Shown in pieces: positions 43,586-49,910 of a stretch of 49,910 nt of DNA (the stretch's first letter is position 1; every line of letters starts with the position of its first letter). The translations under genes were made by a program, and so were the position numbers. Under the pieces are notes generated by a model, which did not search any database, was not told where the DNA came from, and was given only the letters and a program-made list of their open reading frames with translations. Origin of the DNA: Prevotella sp. (GTDB taxonomy: Bacteria > Bacteroidota > Bacteroidia > Bacteroidales > Bacteroidaceae); contig JAFSRY010000057.1 in assembly GCA_017445845.1 (NCBI GenBank), positions 1 to 49,910 on the forward strand. Direction: 5' to 3'.

Positions 43586-45739
43586 TCAATGTAAGCCATA
43601 GACTTCGATGTCTCCGATGCGGACGATGCCGTCGGTGCCGCCGTTGGTGACGCTTACCCTCACATAGCGGGCCTCAACGGGTGTGATGGCAGCATCGGTC
43701 ACGGGAGCAATGTTACCGGTATGTGTACCCACAGTGGTCCATGACTGGCCGTCGAGACTGGTCTCAACGGTGAAGTTGCGACTGTTGAGTCCGGGTTCCA
43801 GTCCGGCAGCCTCGGCATGGCGCACCACATAACGGCTTACCAGGAAGGGTTCCTTGAAGTCTAACTGCACCCAGCCTGTTCCGTCGGCAGCTTCCGAAAT
43901 CCACATATACCGTTCCGAAGGCGACCCGTCGGCTGCGACATCGGCATCGGTCGTGGCGGGCGAAGACGTCACCTCCATAGCTTCGAGCATGGTGAGGTTG
44001 AAGGGCAGATGGTGGGCTTCGTTATAGTAGTTGAACCAATGGTCGGCACGGACTATGTTGACATTGCCGGGTGAAAGCGCGTCGAGGCGTTCTCTCAGGG
44101 CGACGAGCTGATCGGGACCGGCATCCCATACGGTAGCCTGTCCGGTGACGAACATCGGCTCATTTCCCCTGAAGTTCTTGATGTCACGGTTGAAGAAGTC
44201 GGTAATAACGTCTGCACCGCTGGCATAGCACGGATATTGCGGTACGACAGGCAGCCAATCGGACTGCACACTATACTGCAACCGGCCGTTCTGCCGCTCC
44301 CAGTCGTTGATGGTGAGACCGTAGAGGTAGGGGCAGTTGTCGGCATAGACCTTGCGCTGGGTGGCGCTGACGTCGTCCCAGATGGTGATGACGCGCAAGC
44401 CTGCCTTCTCGATGAAGCGCTGGGTGAGTTGGGCGTAAGGTGTTATCAGACTGCTGGAGTTAGAGCTGGCATAATAGCGCGAGTTATGTGCATCGTAGGG
44501 CATGGCATAGCCCACACCGGAGGGACCGCTGACGAAGCAGTCGTTGGCCGTGGCTTTCTTGTAATAGTAGTTCAGCATCATCGGCGAGATGTCGGCAAGG
44601 GCTGGGCTGATGGTCCAGTTCAGTGGCATCTTCCCGCGACCGCTCTGCTCGAAGATTTTTGCCATGGCATGTTGGCAATACTGAATGTTATCGCCGTCGC
44701 TGATATAGACGGAAGCATAGACTTTGTTCTCCAGCTTTCCACGTCGGGGAACAGGAGGTATGACGACGGGCTTGCTGACGGCAGTATAGACCGTGGCGTT
44801 CTCGAAGAAGTCGGCAGGAACCGTCGACAGGCCGCTGCGGGTAGCCTCGCCCACTCCCGTCCGTTCCTCGGGATACCATCCGATGACGATGTCGCGGCCG
44901 GGTGTGAGGTCTCTGAGCATCTTATCGAGCACCTGGCGCTCTGCTGCCGTCCGGGGGTCGAGCCACACACAGGCGGCACCACAGGCGGCACCGATGTCAT
45001 GGACGTAAGGAATGTTGGGACGCTCGCTGATGAGCAGCCGATGGCTGCAACGTTCCCAGTAGTTATTATAAAGATAGTTATACACGCCCGCCGCATTGTT
45101 CATGGTGAGCTGCGTCAGGTCTTCAACCACAGGGAAGTCCATGCCGTTGGCAATCAGCTTTTCCCTGATTTCGGCGGTCACAGGGAGAAGACGGTCCAGT
45201 CCGCCGATGGTAGCAGCGAGGTTTGAATAGTGATTGGTCAGCTCGTTACTGTAGAGTACAAGGCCATTGATTTCGTCCTGGAACGTCTTCACCAGGGAAT
45301 AACAGCGGGATGGCGACACCGCTGAAAGCCTCAGGCTGTGGGCCGATGGCCATGTTGTCCGGGGCTCCTCATTGTGATTATAGAGGAGGATACGCGGCTG
45401 AGAGCGGTTAACGATGCCCTGAAGCGTACAGAACATGATGCGCTCCTCATCGCTGAGCGAGGCTGAATTCATATCCAGTGTCTTCACCGTGGTAGCAGGC
45501 GGAAGAAACATCGGCAACAGGCGGTCTTCGGGCCAGCATACCTCGTTGGCCTCAAGAATACGCAAGCCCGAACTGTTCACATTGTACAGCGTATCGGCAA
45601 AAGTTATCTTTTCCACCTCGCTGACTTCACTCCGAAGAGCTGCACCATTTGCGAGATTCAAAATCATCTGGGTGGGTTGCTGCGCCTCCAGCTGAAGGGC
45701 AACCAAAAGGGCTAAAGTCAATGATAATGCCTTTTTCAT
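43586..45739 (-). CDS. GxGYxYP-type exported protein with discoidin domain
   Basis: The 717-residue protein has a signal peptide (MKKALSLTLALLVALQLEAQ). A short beta-rich N-terminal part (MILNLANGAALRSEVSEVEK, then ITFAD) resembles the start of its neighbour at 45765. The body has GPSGVGYAMPYDAHN, the signature of the GxGYxYP family (putative glycoside hydrolase) in the form GxGYxMP, and IRADHWFNYYNE-like later motifs. The C-terminal 140 residues form an F5/8-type discoidin domain (RYVRVSVTNGGTDGIVRIGD). It probably binds or cleaves a glycan in the periplasm or at the surface. It lacks the common tail of the other exported proteins. Confidence 0.8.
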   Translation of the reverse strand: MKKALSLTLALLVALQLEAQQPTQMILNLANGAALRSEVSEVEKITFADTLYNVNSSGLRILEANEVCWPEDRLLPMFLPPATTVKTLDMNSASLSDEERIMFCTLQGIVNRSQPRILLYNHNEEPRTTWPSAHSLRLSAVSPSRCYSLVKTFQDEINGLVLYSNELTNHYSNLAATIGGLDRLLPVTAEIREKLIANGMDFPVVEDLTQLTMNNAAGVYNYLYNNYWERCSHRLLISERPNIPYVHDIGAACGAACVWLDPRTAAERQVLDKMLRDLTPGRDIVIGWYPEERTGVGEATRSGLSTVPADFFENATVYTAVSKPVVIPPVPRRGKLENKVYASVYISDGDNIQYCQHAMAKIFEQSGRGKMPLNWTISPALADISPMMLNYYYKKATANDCFVSGPSGVGYAMPYDAHNSRYYASSNSSSLITPYAQLTQRFIEKAGLRVITIWDDVSATQRKVYADNCPYLYGLTINDWERQNGRLQYSVQSDWLPVVPQYPCYASGADVITDFFNRDIKNFRGNEPMFVTGQATVWDAGPDQLVALRERLDALSPGNVNIVRADHWFNYYNEAHHLPFNLTMLEAMEVTSSPATTDADVAADGSPSERYMWISEAADGTGWVQLDFKEPFLVSRYVVRHAEAAGLEPGLNSRNFTVETSLDGQSWTTVGTHTGNIAPVTDAAITPVEARYVRVSVTNGGTDGIVRIGDIEVYGLH

Positions 45740-45764
45740 ATTTTCCTAAACGACTTTTATTATA

Positions 45765-46325
45765 TCACAACTGTATCTTGGCAGAAAACGGACCGACTTT
45801 GACAATGTAGACGCCCGTGCCTAATGTTGCACGGCTCAAGAGCACTTCGCCGCCACGGATGGAAGGCGTAGGAAGGCTGCGACCATCGAGCGAATACACT
45901 CGGAGAAGGACACCATCGGGAATGCCACGCAGCATCACGCCCCCGTCCTGCAGAACACAAGAGAAGCCAGCTGACTCCACAACAGGCAGGACTCCGGTAG
46001 CCTCGCCGAACGCCAACTCGGCAATGTCGGATATTTCGAACACCACATCATCGGCAGTATCTGACTTCACCTTCAGCTTACCATCATCCGAAACCGTCAC
46101 AACGGGGTGGGCTTCGAAAAGAATGGCTGTCGTCGCCCCGCCCTTCGTCCTCACCAGCAGGCCTTCGCCTCCTTCGGCTACCGTGAGGAAGCTGATTTTC
46201 TTCAGGTCGGCAACACGCAGCCGTGTTGCTGTCCCGTCAGTATTCTGAATGCTCATGACTTTCTCTTGCGCCTGAGCCGACAGAACTCCGATAAAGAGTG
46301 TCGCTAATAAAAGTATCTTTCTCAT
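45765..46325 (-). CDS. Exported protein with T9SS-like tail, unknown function
   Basis: The 186-residue protein has a signal peptide (MRKILLLATLFIGVLSAQAQ). It then has two beta-repeat stretches: MSIQNTDGTATRLRVADLKK followed by ISFLT, and VVFEISDIAELAFGE. The end reads RVYSLDGRSL...GTGVYIVKVGPFSAKIQL, a good type A T9SS-like tail. The start resembles the N-terminal part of the GxGYxYP protein that follows after 25 bases. Unlike other tail-bearing genes here it is not followed by a short peptide gene. Its own promoter lies upstream. Confidence 0.78.
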   Translation of the reverse strand: MRKILLLATLFIGVLSAQAQEKVMSIQNTDGTATRLRVADLKKISFLTVAEGGEGLLVRTKGGATTAILFEAHPVVTVSDDGKLKVKSDTADDVVFEISDIAELAFGEATGVLPVVESAGFSCVLQDGGVMLRGIPDGVLLRVYSLDGRSLPTPSIRGGEVLLSRATLGTGVYIVKVGPFSAKIQL

Positions 46326-46431
46326 TTTTCCTGTTTTTATTCAATACCATTACATTACATAACCATAGGTCGGAAGCATCGTTCATCTCCCTGTGACGGA
46401 ACTCTGATGAACAAACTAATGAACGACGAGG

Positions 46432-46439
46432 CAAAGGTA
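46432..46439 (-). promoter_or_regulatory. -7 element for the tail-bearing gene at 45765
   Basis: On the minus strand TACCTTTG fits TAnnTTTG. It lies 106 bases before the ATG at 46325, so the leader is about 100 bases. Confidence 0.6.
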
Positions 46440-46543
46440 CTAAAAAAAATGAAAAGCCAACACCTTTTTACAATATTTTTCAACCTTCTGACAATATCAG
46501 CACCTGTATTCCCTACCCGCTCATCAGGAAATGAGCGGCAGGG

Positions 46544-46717
46544 TCAGTCTTCCCACTCGTCGTCTACAAAGCCGCGGGCACGGGCATCTTCACTGCCTCC
46601 GCCACCGTAGCCGAGACCGGAATTACCATTCACTCCTCCAACTTCACTTCCGCTAAGCAAGCGTTGCGGCTGGAGCCTGACAAACTCTGTCGTGGGTTCA
46701 AAATACTTTTTTCTCAT
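46544..46717 (-). CDS. Short peptide gene of the MKKxYxxP family (copy 4)
   Basis: This ATG-to-TGA frame encodes 57 residues. It begins MRKKYFEPTTEFVRLQPQRL, then LSGSEVGG, a Gly-rich stretch (GLGYGGGGSED), and ends FVDDEWED. It shares with the other three copies the M-K/R-K start, Y-x-x-P, Leu-Leu plus Ser in the centre and an acidic Trp-containing end. It begins 12 bases after the stop of a broken gene that ends with the T9SS-like tail. The function is unknown. Confidence 0.7.
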   Translation of the reverse strand: MRKKYFEPTTEFVRLQPQRLLSGSEVGGVNGNSGLGYGGGGSEDARARGFVDDEWED

Positions 46718-46729
46718 AATGACACTTTA

Positions 46730-46960
46730 TTATTTAATGATTATTTTATTTCCATTCTTAATATATATACCTTTGGTGGAGGGCTGGCCTGTGAGGCGTC
46801 GTCCGTCGAGGGTGAACCAAGCCTCACCCCTCAGCCCCTCTCCAAAGGACGAGGGGGAGTAGATACTATCGAAGTTCAGCAATGTTGATGTCAGCGCCGA
46901 ACGTGACGGCCTGGCTCGTTGTGTTACTGCTGTATGCAGGTCACTCTCGCTATTAACCGT
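46730..46960 (-). pseudogene. C-terminal relic of an exported tail-bearing gene
   Basis: Only the end survives: GEAWFTLDGRRLTG..STKGIYIKNGNKIIIK, then TAA at 46730-46732. Upstream the frame runs through SPSSFGEGLRG, encoded by a C/G-rich palindromic element, to ARPSRSALTSTLLNFDS; a second frame nearby reads SQAVTFGADINIAEL and stops at a TAG. The match to neighbouring genes ends near 46950, where the AT-rich element begins, so the main domain was lost when that DNA arrived or was deleted. The short peptide gene follows 12 bases after the stop. Confidence 0.75.
46822..46858. repeat. C/G-rich palindromic element inside the relic gene (copy 3)
   Basis: CCCCTCAGCCCCTCTCCAAA and GGACGAGGGGGAG form a near-palindrome of the same style as those at 35818 and 37584. 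Here it lies in frame just before the tail module (encoding SPSSFGEGLRG). Confidence 0.6.
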
Positions 46961-47587
46961 AGTCTGTGCCCATGCGCCCGTGTTTCGTCTGTTGGTGACA
47001 GGCAGAACACAGACAGGCAGATTTCTGATTTGTCAGAATATGCAGCGTTTCAGAAACTACAGATTTCTAAGATATTTGAGGAAAAGATTTCTGGAGCAAA
47101 GAAGAATGTGGAGAGACCTGTATTATTACAGGCTATAGACTATAGCAAACAAAATGGTGTTTCTATCCTTTTGGTTAGTGAACTTTCCAGACTTGGGAGA
47201 AATGCGTTTGAAGTGTTGGCTACAGTTAAAGACCTCATAGATAGTGGCATTAACCTCTATATGCAGAAAGAACAACTTACTTTGTTGGATGCAGAGGGAA
47301 AACCCACAATGTTTGCACCCATTATGATAGCCACTTTGTCAACGTGTGCCCAATTAGAGCGTGAAAATATAAAGTTCCGCTTAAATAGTGGTCGAAAGCT
47401 ATACATTGAGCGTGGTGGGAAACTTGGCCGTAAGGTTGGAAGTGTAAAGACCATTGAACAGAAGAAAGAACAGTACAAAGACATTATTAGCTACCTTAAA
47501 CGTGGCTATTCCATCCGTAACGTGGCTAAACTCACTAATAAGGGAATAAGCACAGTACAACGAATAAAAGCGGACTTCAATCTCTAA
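46934..47587 (+). CDS. Serine recombinase (resolvase/invertase), 5' end disturbed
   Basis: The catalytic domain is clear: ARVSSVGDRQNTDRQISDLS with the active-site Ser, VSELSRLGRNAFEVLATVKD, the arm region, and a C-terminal helix-turn-helix (RGYSIRNVAKLTNKGISTVQ). The product has about 205 residues from here. The residues before ARVSS (MQVTLAINRSLCPC) do not match the usual start of such proteins and seem to be flanking DNA fused on, so the first 8-10 residues are replaced. Recombinases of this type move or invert DNA. It lies at the left edge of an AT-rich element and may be inactive. Confidence 0.8.
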   Translation: MQVTLAINRSLCPCARVSSVGDRQNTDRQISDLSEYAAFQKLQISKIFEEKISGAKKNVERPVLLQAIDYSKQNGVSILLVSELSRLGRNAFEVLATVKDLIDSGINLYMQKEQLTLLDAEGKPTMFAPIMIATLSTCAQLERENIKFRLNSGRKLYIERGGKLGRKVGSVKTIEQKKEQYKDIISYLKRGYSIRNVAKLTNKGISTVQRIKADFNL

Positions 47588-47702
47588 TCGTAAGGGGTAG
47601 GGCATTAAAAAAGGTGCTCTACCTTCTTAATGGTTATGAATGGGAATATCCAAAAAATCCTAATAATTTGTAGGTTTTATGCTAAATGTGAATTGCTTTT
47701 AC

Positions 47703-47985
47703 TAATTTTGTAGCGAGTTACAAGTGCTCCGTAGAGTTGGAGCGCGTTTTAATGGCTCAAAACTTTTTAAAAAAGAGCGATTGTTGCTTATCCTTTACTG
47801 AAATCTGGACAATTTCGGCTACTTGGGATAGATACAATAAGCTCACACTGATTGGATTATTGTACCCTTTTGGGAATAGTATATCTGAAAAGGTGTGGGC
47901 TATTGTCTATTATCAAGTAGCAGGTAGTCCAGAACCTCAGTAAGATAGTTTTCAATAGTCCCACACTCTTAAACAATAATCCGCT
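47703..47985 (+). ncRNA. Possible structured RNA or leader region
   Basis: A -7-like TAATTTTG (47703-47710) precedes a hairpin (GTGCTCC with GGAGCGC, 47725-47745). Further on, nested inverted repeats occur: outer GGATTATTGT (47854-47863) with ACAATAATCC (47973-47982), inner GTGTGGGCTATTG (47893-47905) with CAATAGTCCCACAC (47953-47966). The gap between the recombinase and the first lipoprotein holds no credible gene; a 68-residue frame at 47737 looks random. A structured RNA is plausible but no class is recognised. Confidence 0.4.
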
Positions 47986-48047
47986 GACTTCTTGGGATTG
48001 GTTGGCATGGAGTAAATTTTACTAATCATTTAAATAAAACAAGATTT

Positions 48048-48491
48048 ATGAAGACATTAAGATTTTTAGGAATGGCTCTTATAGCCGTTTTAGTGAGTGT
48101 CAGTTTCTCTGCTTGCGGTAGTGATGATGATGAATCAAATACTAAAGTTCCCCCGAACGCAAAAGGTGTCAGTCTTTGGGCCCATGATTATGCCTCAGAA
48201 GAATACTTATGGATAAATGAACATGTCGTAATTAATGCCACCTCTTATAATGAAGCCGTTGATTTAAACGAAATGGGAAGAGTAAACGTCCCTTATTATC
48301 CGTTTACTATGGAAATAGTTTATGAGTTTTACAGTTCTCTAGCAGGAATTGAAATAAATGAAAGCAACTTTGGAAACTATGCTTCGGACTTTGAAATTAA
48401 ATACTTAAAGGAACATAGAAATTCATATAAATATGTCTATTTTGATGGGTCTATTAACTTGTTTAATAGAATTTCGTCTGTTAATTACTGA
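48048..48491 (+). CDS. Small lipoprotein on the integrated element (copy 1)
   Basis: The 147-residue protein has a lipoprotein signal (MKTLRFLGMALIAVLVSVSF with SAC; lipid Cys at 23). The mature part is rich in Tyr, Asn and Glu with beta-strand-like stretches (YPFTMEIVYEFYSSL, YKYVYFDGSINLFN); no family is recognised. Codon use is A/T-rich, unlike the neighbouring chromosome, consistent with transfer. The next gene, 19 bases away, has nearly the same signal peptide. Confidence 0.75.
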   Translation: MKTLRFLGMALIAVLVSVSFSACGSDDDESNTKVPPNAKGVSLWAHDYASEEYLWINEHVVINATSYNEAVDLNEMGRVNVPYYPFTMEIVYEFYSSLAGIEINESNFGNYASDFEIKYLKEHRNSYKYVYFDGSINLFNRISSVNY

Positions 48492-48510
48492 TTATATATA
48501 AATTAAAATC

Positions 48511-48975
48511 ATGAAAGCATTAAAAATGTTTGGAATGGCACTCCTTACAGTGCTTATGAGTGTTAGTTTCTCTGCTTGCGGAGATAGTGACGACGAAGAG
48601 GATAATGGTGGAGGCTTGCAAACTACCATTGAGGGAACTTGGTATCTAAAAACAGAAATCTGGTACGCATGGAGTAACGGCAAGGCTGATATGCAGAATA
48701 TCACAAGCCAGAAATCTTACGAAGATTACGACAAGGAAAGAGTGTGGGTTATCAAGAATGATGGCGACAACCTAAGTCTGATTCAAACAAGAAGAAATAA
48801 AGAAGCTCAGACTTATACACTTGAAAAGAAGGGCAACAATGAGTACCAAAAAGGGAATGACCGCGTCGTTGTTAAATCTGTCTCTGCAAAACAGTTGGTC
48901 ATTGATTACTATGACAACCACTATGGAGATTATGACGATGACAAAGAATATGGTGTCTATACCTTTATGAGATAG
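48511..48975 (+). CDS. Small lipoprotein with lipocalin-like domain (copy 2)
   Basis: The 154-residue protein has a lipoprotein signal (MKALKMFGMALLTVLMSVSF with SAC), closely matching that of the preceding gene. The mature part (IEGTWYLKTEIWYAWSNGK, then VWVIKNDGDNLSLIQ, KGNDRVVVKSVSAKQLVIDY) resembles the small lipocalin-like domain common in Bacteroidales lipoproteins. It probably sits in the outer or inner membrane facing the periplasm. A terminator follows, shared with the broken integrase on the other strand. Confidence 0.78.
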   Translation: MKALKMFGMALLTVLMSVSFSACGDSDDEEDNGGGLQTTIEGTWYLKTEIWYAWSNGKADMQNITSQKSYEDYDKERVWVIKNDGDNLSLIQTRRNKEAQTYTLEKKGNNEYQKGNDRVVVKSVSAKQLVIDYYDNHYGDYDDDKEYGVYTFMR

Positions 48976-49001
48976 ATAACCTTTAACTTGATACAACACA
49001 G

Positions 49002-49036
49002 AAAGGGTAGCACTATATAGTAGTTTGCTACCTTTT
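49002..49036. terminator. Bidirectional terminator at the element's right part
   Basis: GGTAGCA (49006-49012) and TGCTACC (49026-49032) form a stem flanked by A bases on the left and T bases on the right. It follows the second lipoprotein gene, and the stop of the broken integrase lies inside its right arm. Confidence 0.8.
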
Positions 49037-49510
49037 TCTTTTTATAGCTGCAAGTGACATTTTATTTATTACGGATGCAGTTATCTTTGAGGCTTCAAGA
49101 TGGTCTGTTCCTAAATATGCGATAAAGGCATTAACGGCAGATTGATAATTCTTCTTACCTTTAATAGTAGTAGTGGAAATCCACCATTGGCAAAACTGAA
49201 TAAAGTCCACAGGCTTATGTCTTTCTTCATCAGCCTTTAACATTTCTAAGATTTCGTCCAACGTGTAATTATTTGCATCGACCTGTAGCTTGTCGCACAT
49301 TTCCCTGTAACTTTCTACAAGTTTGTCAACCTTTCGTTTGATGGGTGTACCATCCTTGAAGTCCAACGATTTTGTGAGGTCGTCAGCAGTTGCAAATAGG
49401 CTCGTTGATAGTCTTTTAACCTTTCGATTGTACGTAAAACTAAGCTTTACGTTGTAGGTGCGGTCAACACGCAAACCGTCTTTCTTTACCATTGCTTTGA
49501 TTGTCAGCAT
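49028..49510 (-). pseudogene. Truncated tyrosine integrase (N-terminal part only)
   Basis: The frame starts at 49510 (MLTIKAMVKKDGLRVDRTYN). It holds the arm-binding domain (VKLSFTYNRKVKRLSTSLFA) and the beginning of the SAM-like core-binding domain (FIQFCQWWISTTTIKGKKNY, FIAYLGTDH). It ends after about 160 residues, where the family has about 400, and the catalytic Arg-His-Arg-Tyr domain is missing. The stop lies within the terminator hairpin, so a deletion seems to have joined the gene to foreign DNA. It lies 100 bases from tRNA-His, a typical target for such integrases. Confidence 0.82.
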
Positions 49511-49610
49511 TTTACGTTTAATTTTAAGCGGTAAACAATAGGTAAACAATCAATGGATTTTAGCCTATTTTTGAGGTATTTTGGTGCTGAATAAGTCAAA
49601 TTCAGACCAA

Positions 49611-49647
49611 ACAAAAACTCCCGTAAGTCATTGACTAACAGGAGTTT
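49611..49647 (-). terminator. Intrinsic terminator after tRNA-His
   Basis: On the minus strand AAACTCC and GGAGTTT, extended by an inner AGTCA/TGACT pairing, form a stem followed by a T-rich run. It probably ends the rRNA-tRNA transcript. Confidence 0.75.
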
Positions 49648-49653
49648 GTGGAG

Positions 49654-49728
49654 GGTGCCCGGACGGACTCGAACCGTCGACATTCAGAACCACAATCTGA
49701 CGCTCTAACCAACTGAACTACGGGCACC
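49654..49728 (-). tRNA. tRNA-His (anticodon GTG)
   Basis: Read on the minus strand it starts GGTGCCCGTAGTTCAGTTGG, has the anticodon stem-loop TCAGA-TTGTGGT-TCTGA with anticodon GTG, the T-arm GGTTCGAGTCC, and ends CGGGCACC. The extra G at the 5' end paired with C73 is typical of tRNA-His. The terminal CCA is not encoded. It lies 48 bases after 5S rRNA on the same strand and so belongs to the rRNA operon or a unit directly after it. Confidence 0.96.
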
Positions 49729-49776
49729 ATGTTGGTTGGTCTAAAATCAGTGTAAACACTGAAGTATTTGAAAAAA

Positions 49777-49885
<109 letters not shown>

Positions 49886-49910
49886 TATGGGGTTGACAGT
49901 CCACACAGGA

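Noticed and set aside
47737-47943. A 68-residue frame on the integrated element
   Set aside because: No start signal, no recognisable motif, and it overlaps a region of nested inverted repeats better explained as RNA structure.
46967-49728. An active mobile element
   Set aside because: The tyrosine integrase lacks its catalytic domain, the serine recombinase has a disturbed N-terminus, and no second attachment site is visible; a decayed remnant fits better.

Overview
This window reads as a chromosomal piece of a Prevotella-like member of the Bacteroidales. The grounds are repeated Bacteroidetes-type promoters (TAnnTTTG, sometimes with TTTG about 19-20 bases upstream), many exported proteins ending in a short type IX secretion-like tail (pattern YxLxGxRV...KGIYIxNGKK), several lipoproteins and outer-membrane barrels, a Rel/SpoT homologue, the sigma-54 activator-LptE-TPR-SecG gene cluster, and several glycan-degrading enzymes. 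Genus and species cannot be fixed from this sequence alone.

Layout. 1-0.55 kb: end of a surface protein with a C-terminal sorting-like tail, followed by a 52-residue peptide gene. 1.2-9.2 kb: a GH127-type beta-L-arabinofuranosidase, a GH9 lipoprotein and a giant tricorn-like S41 protease. 9.2-14 kb: membrane acyltransferase, Rel/SpoT stringent-response enzyme and a LysM lytic transglycosylase. 14.4-20.8 kb: two paralogous modular surface proteins, each followed by a near-identical short peptide gene and terminator. 20.9-29 kb: outer-membrane barrel, a long mannose-6-phosphate isomerase, a ROK sugar kinase, a GH3 glycosidase, an MTA/SAH nucleosidase, a lipoprotein and another barrel. 29-39 kb: housekeeping (mutY, secG, a TPR gene, lptE, a sigma-54 activator, two deoxynucleoside kinases, dapA, rubrerythrin, asparaginase, rlmD). 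39.5-46.7 kb: accessory genes (alpha/beta hydrolase, cyclophilin-like protein, DHFR-like reductase, AraC regulator, flavin reductase, GxGYxYP protein, a tail-bearing protein, and a fourth short peptide). 46.95-49.6 kb: AT-rich remnant of an integrated element with a serine recombinase, two small lipoproteins and a truncated tyrosine integrase, lying against tRNA-His and a 5S rRNA at the end of an rRNA operon.

How it fits together. GH127, GH9, GH3, the GxGYxYP protein and the isomerase/ROK-kinase pair point to plant-type polysaccharide use. The most interesting pattern is a recurring two-gene module: an exported protein with the sorting-like tail, then a 52-57 residue peptide starting M-K/R-K-(x)-x-Y-x-x-P, with a Leu-Leu (Ile-Leu in one) and Ser centre and an acidic Trp-containing end. 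All four such peptides here lie 12-50 bases after a tail-encoding gene end. Two intergenic arrays with a strict 22-base period and a shared TTTGGTC core are the second unexplained structure.
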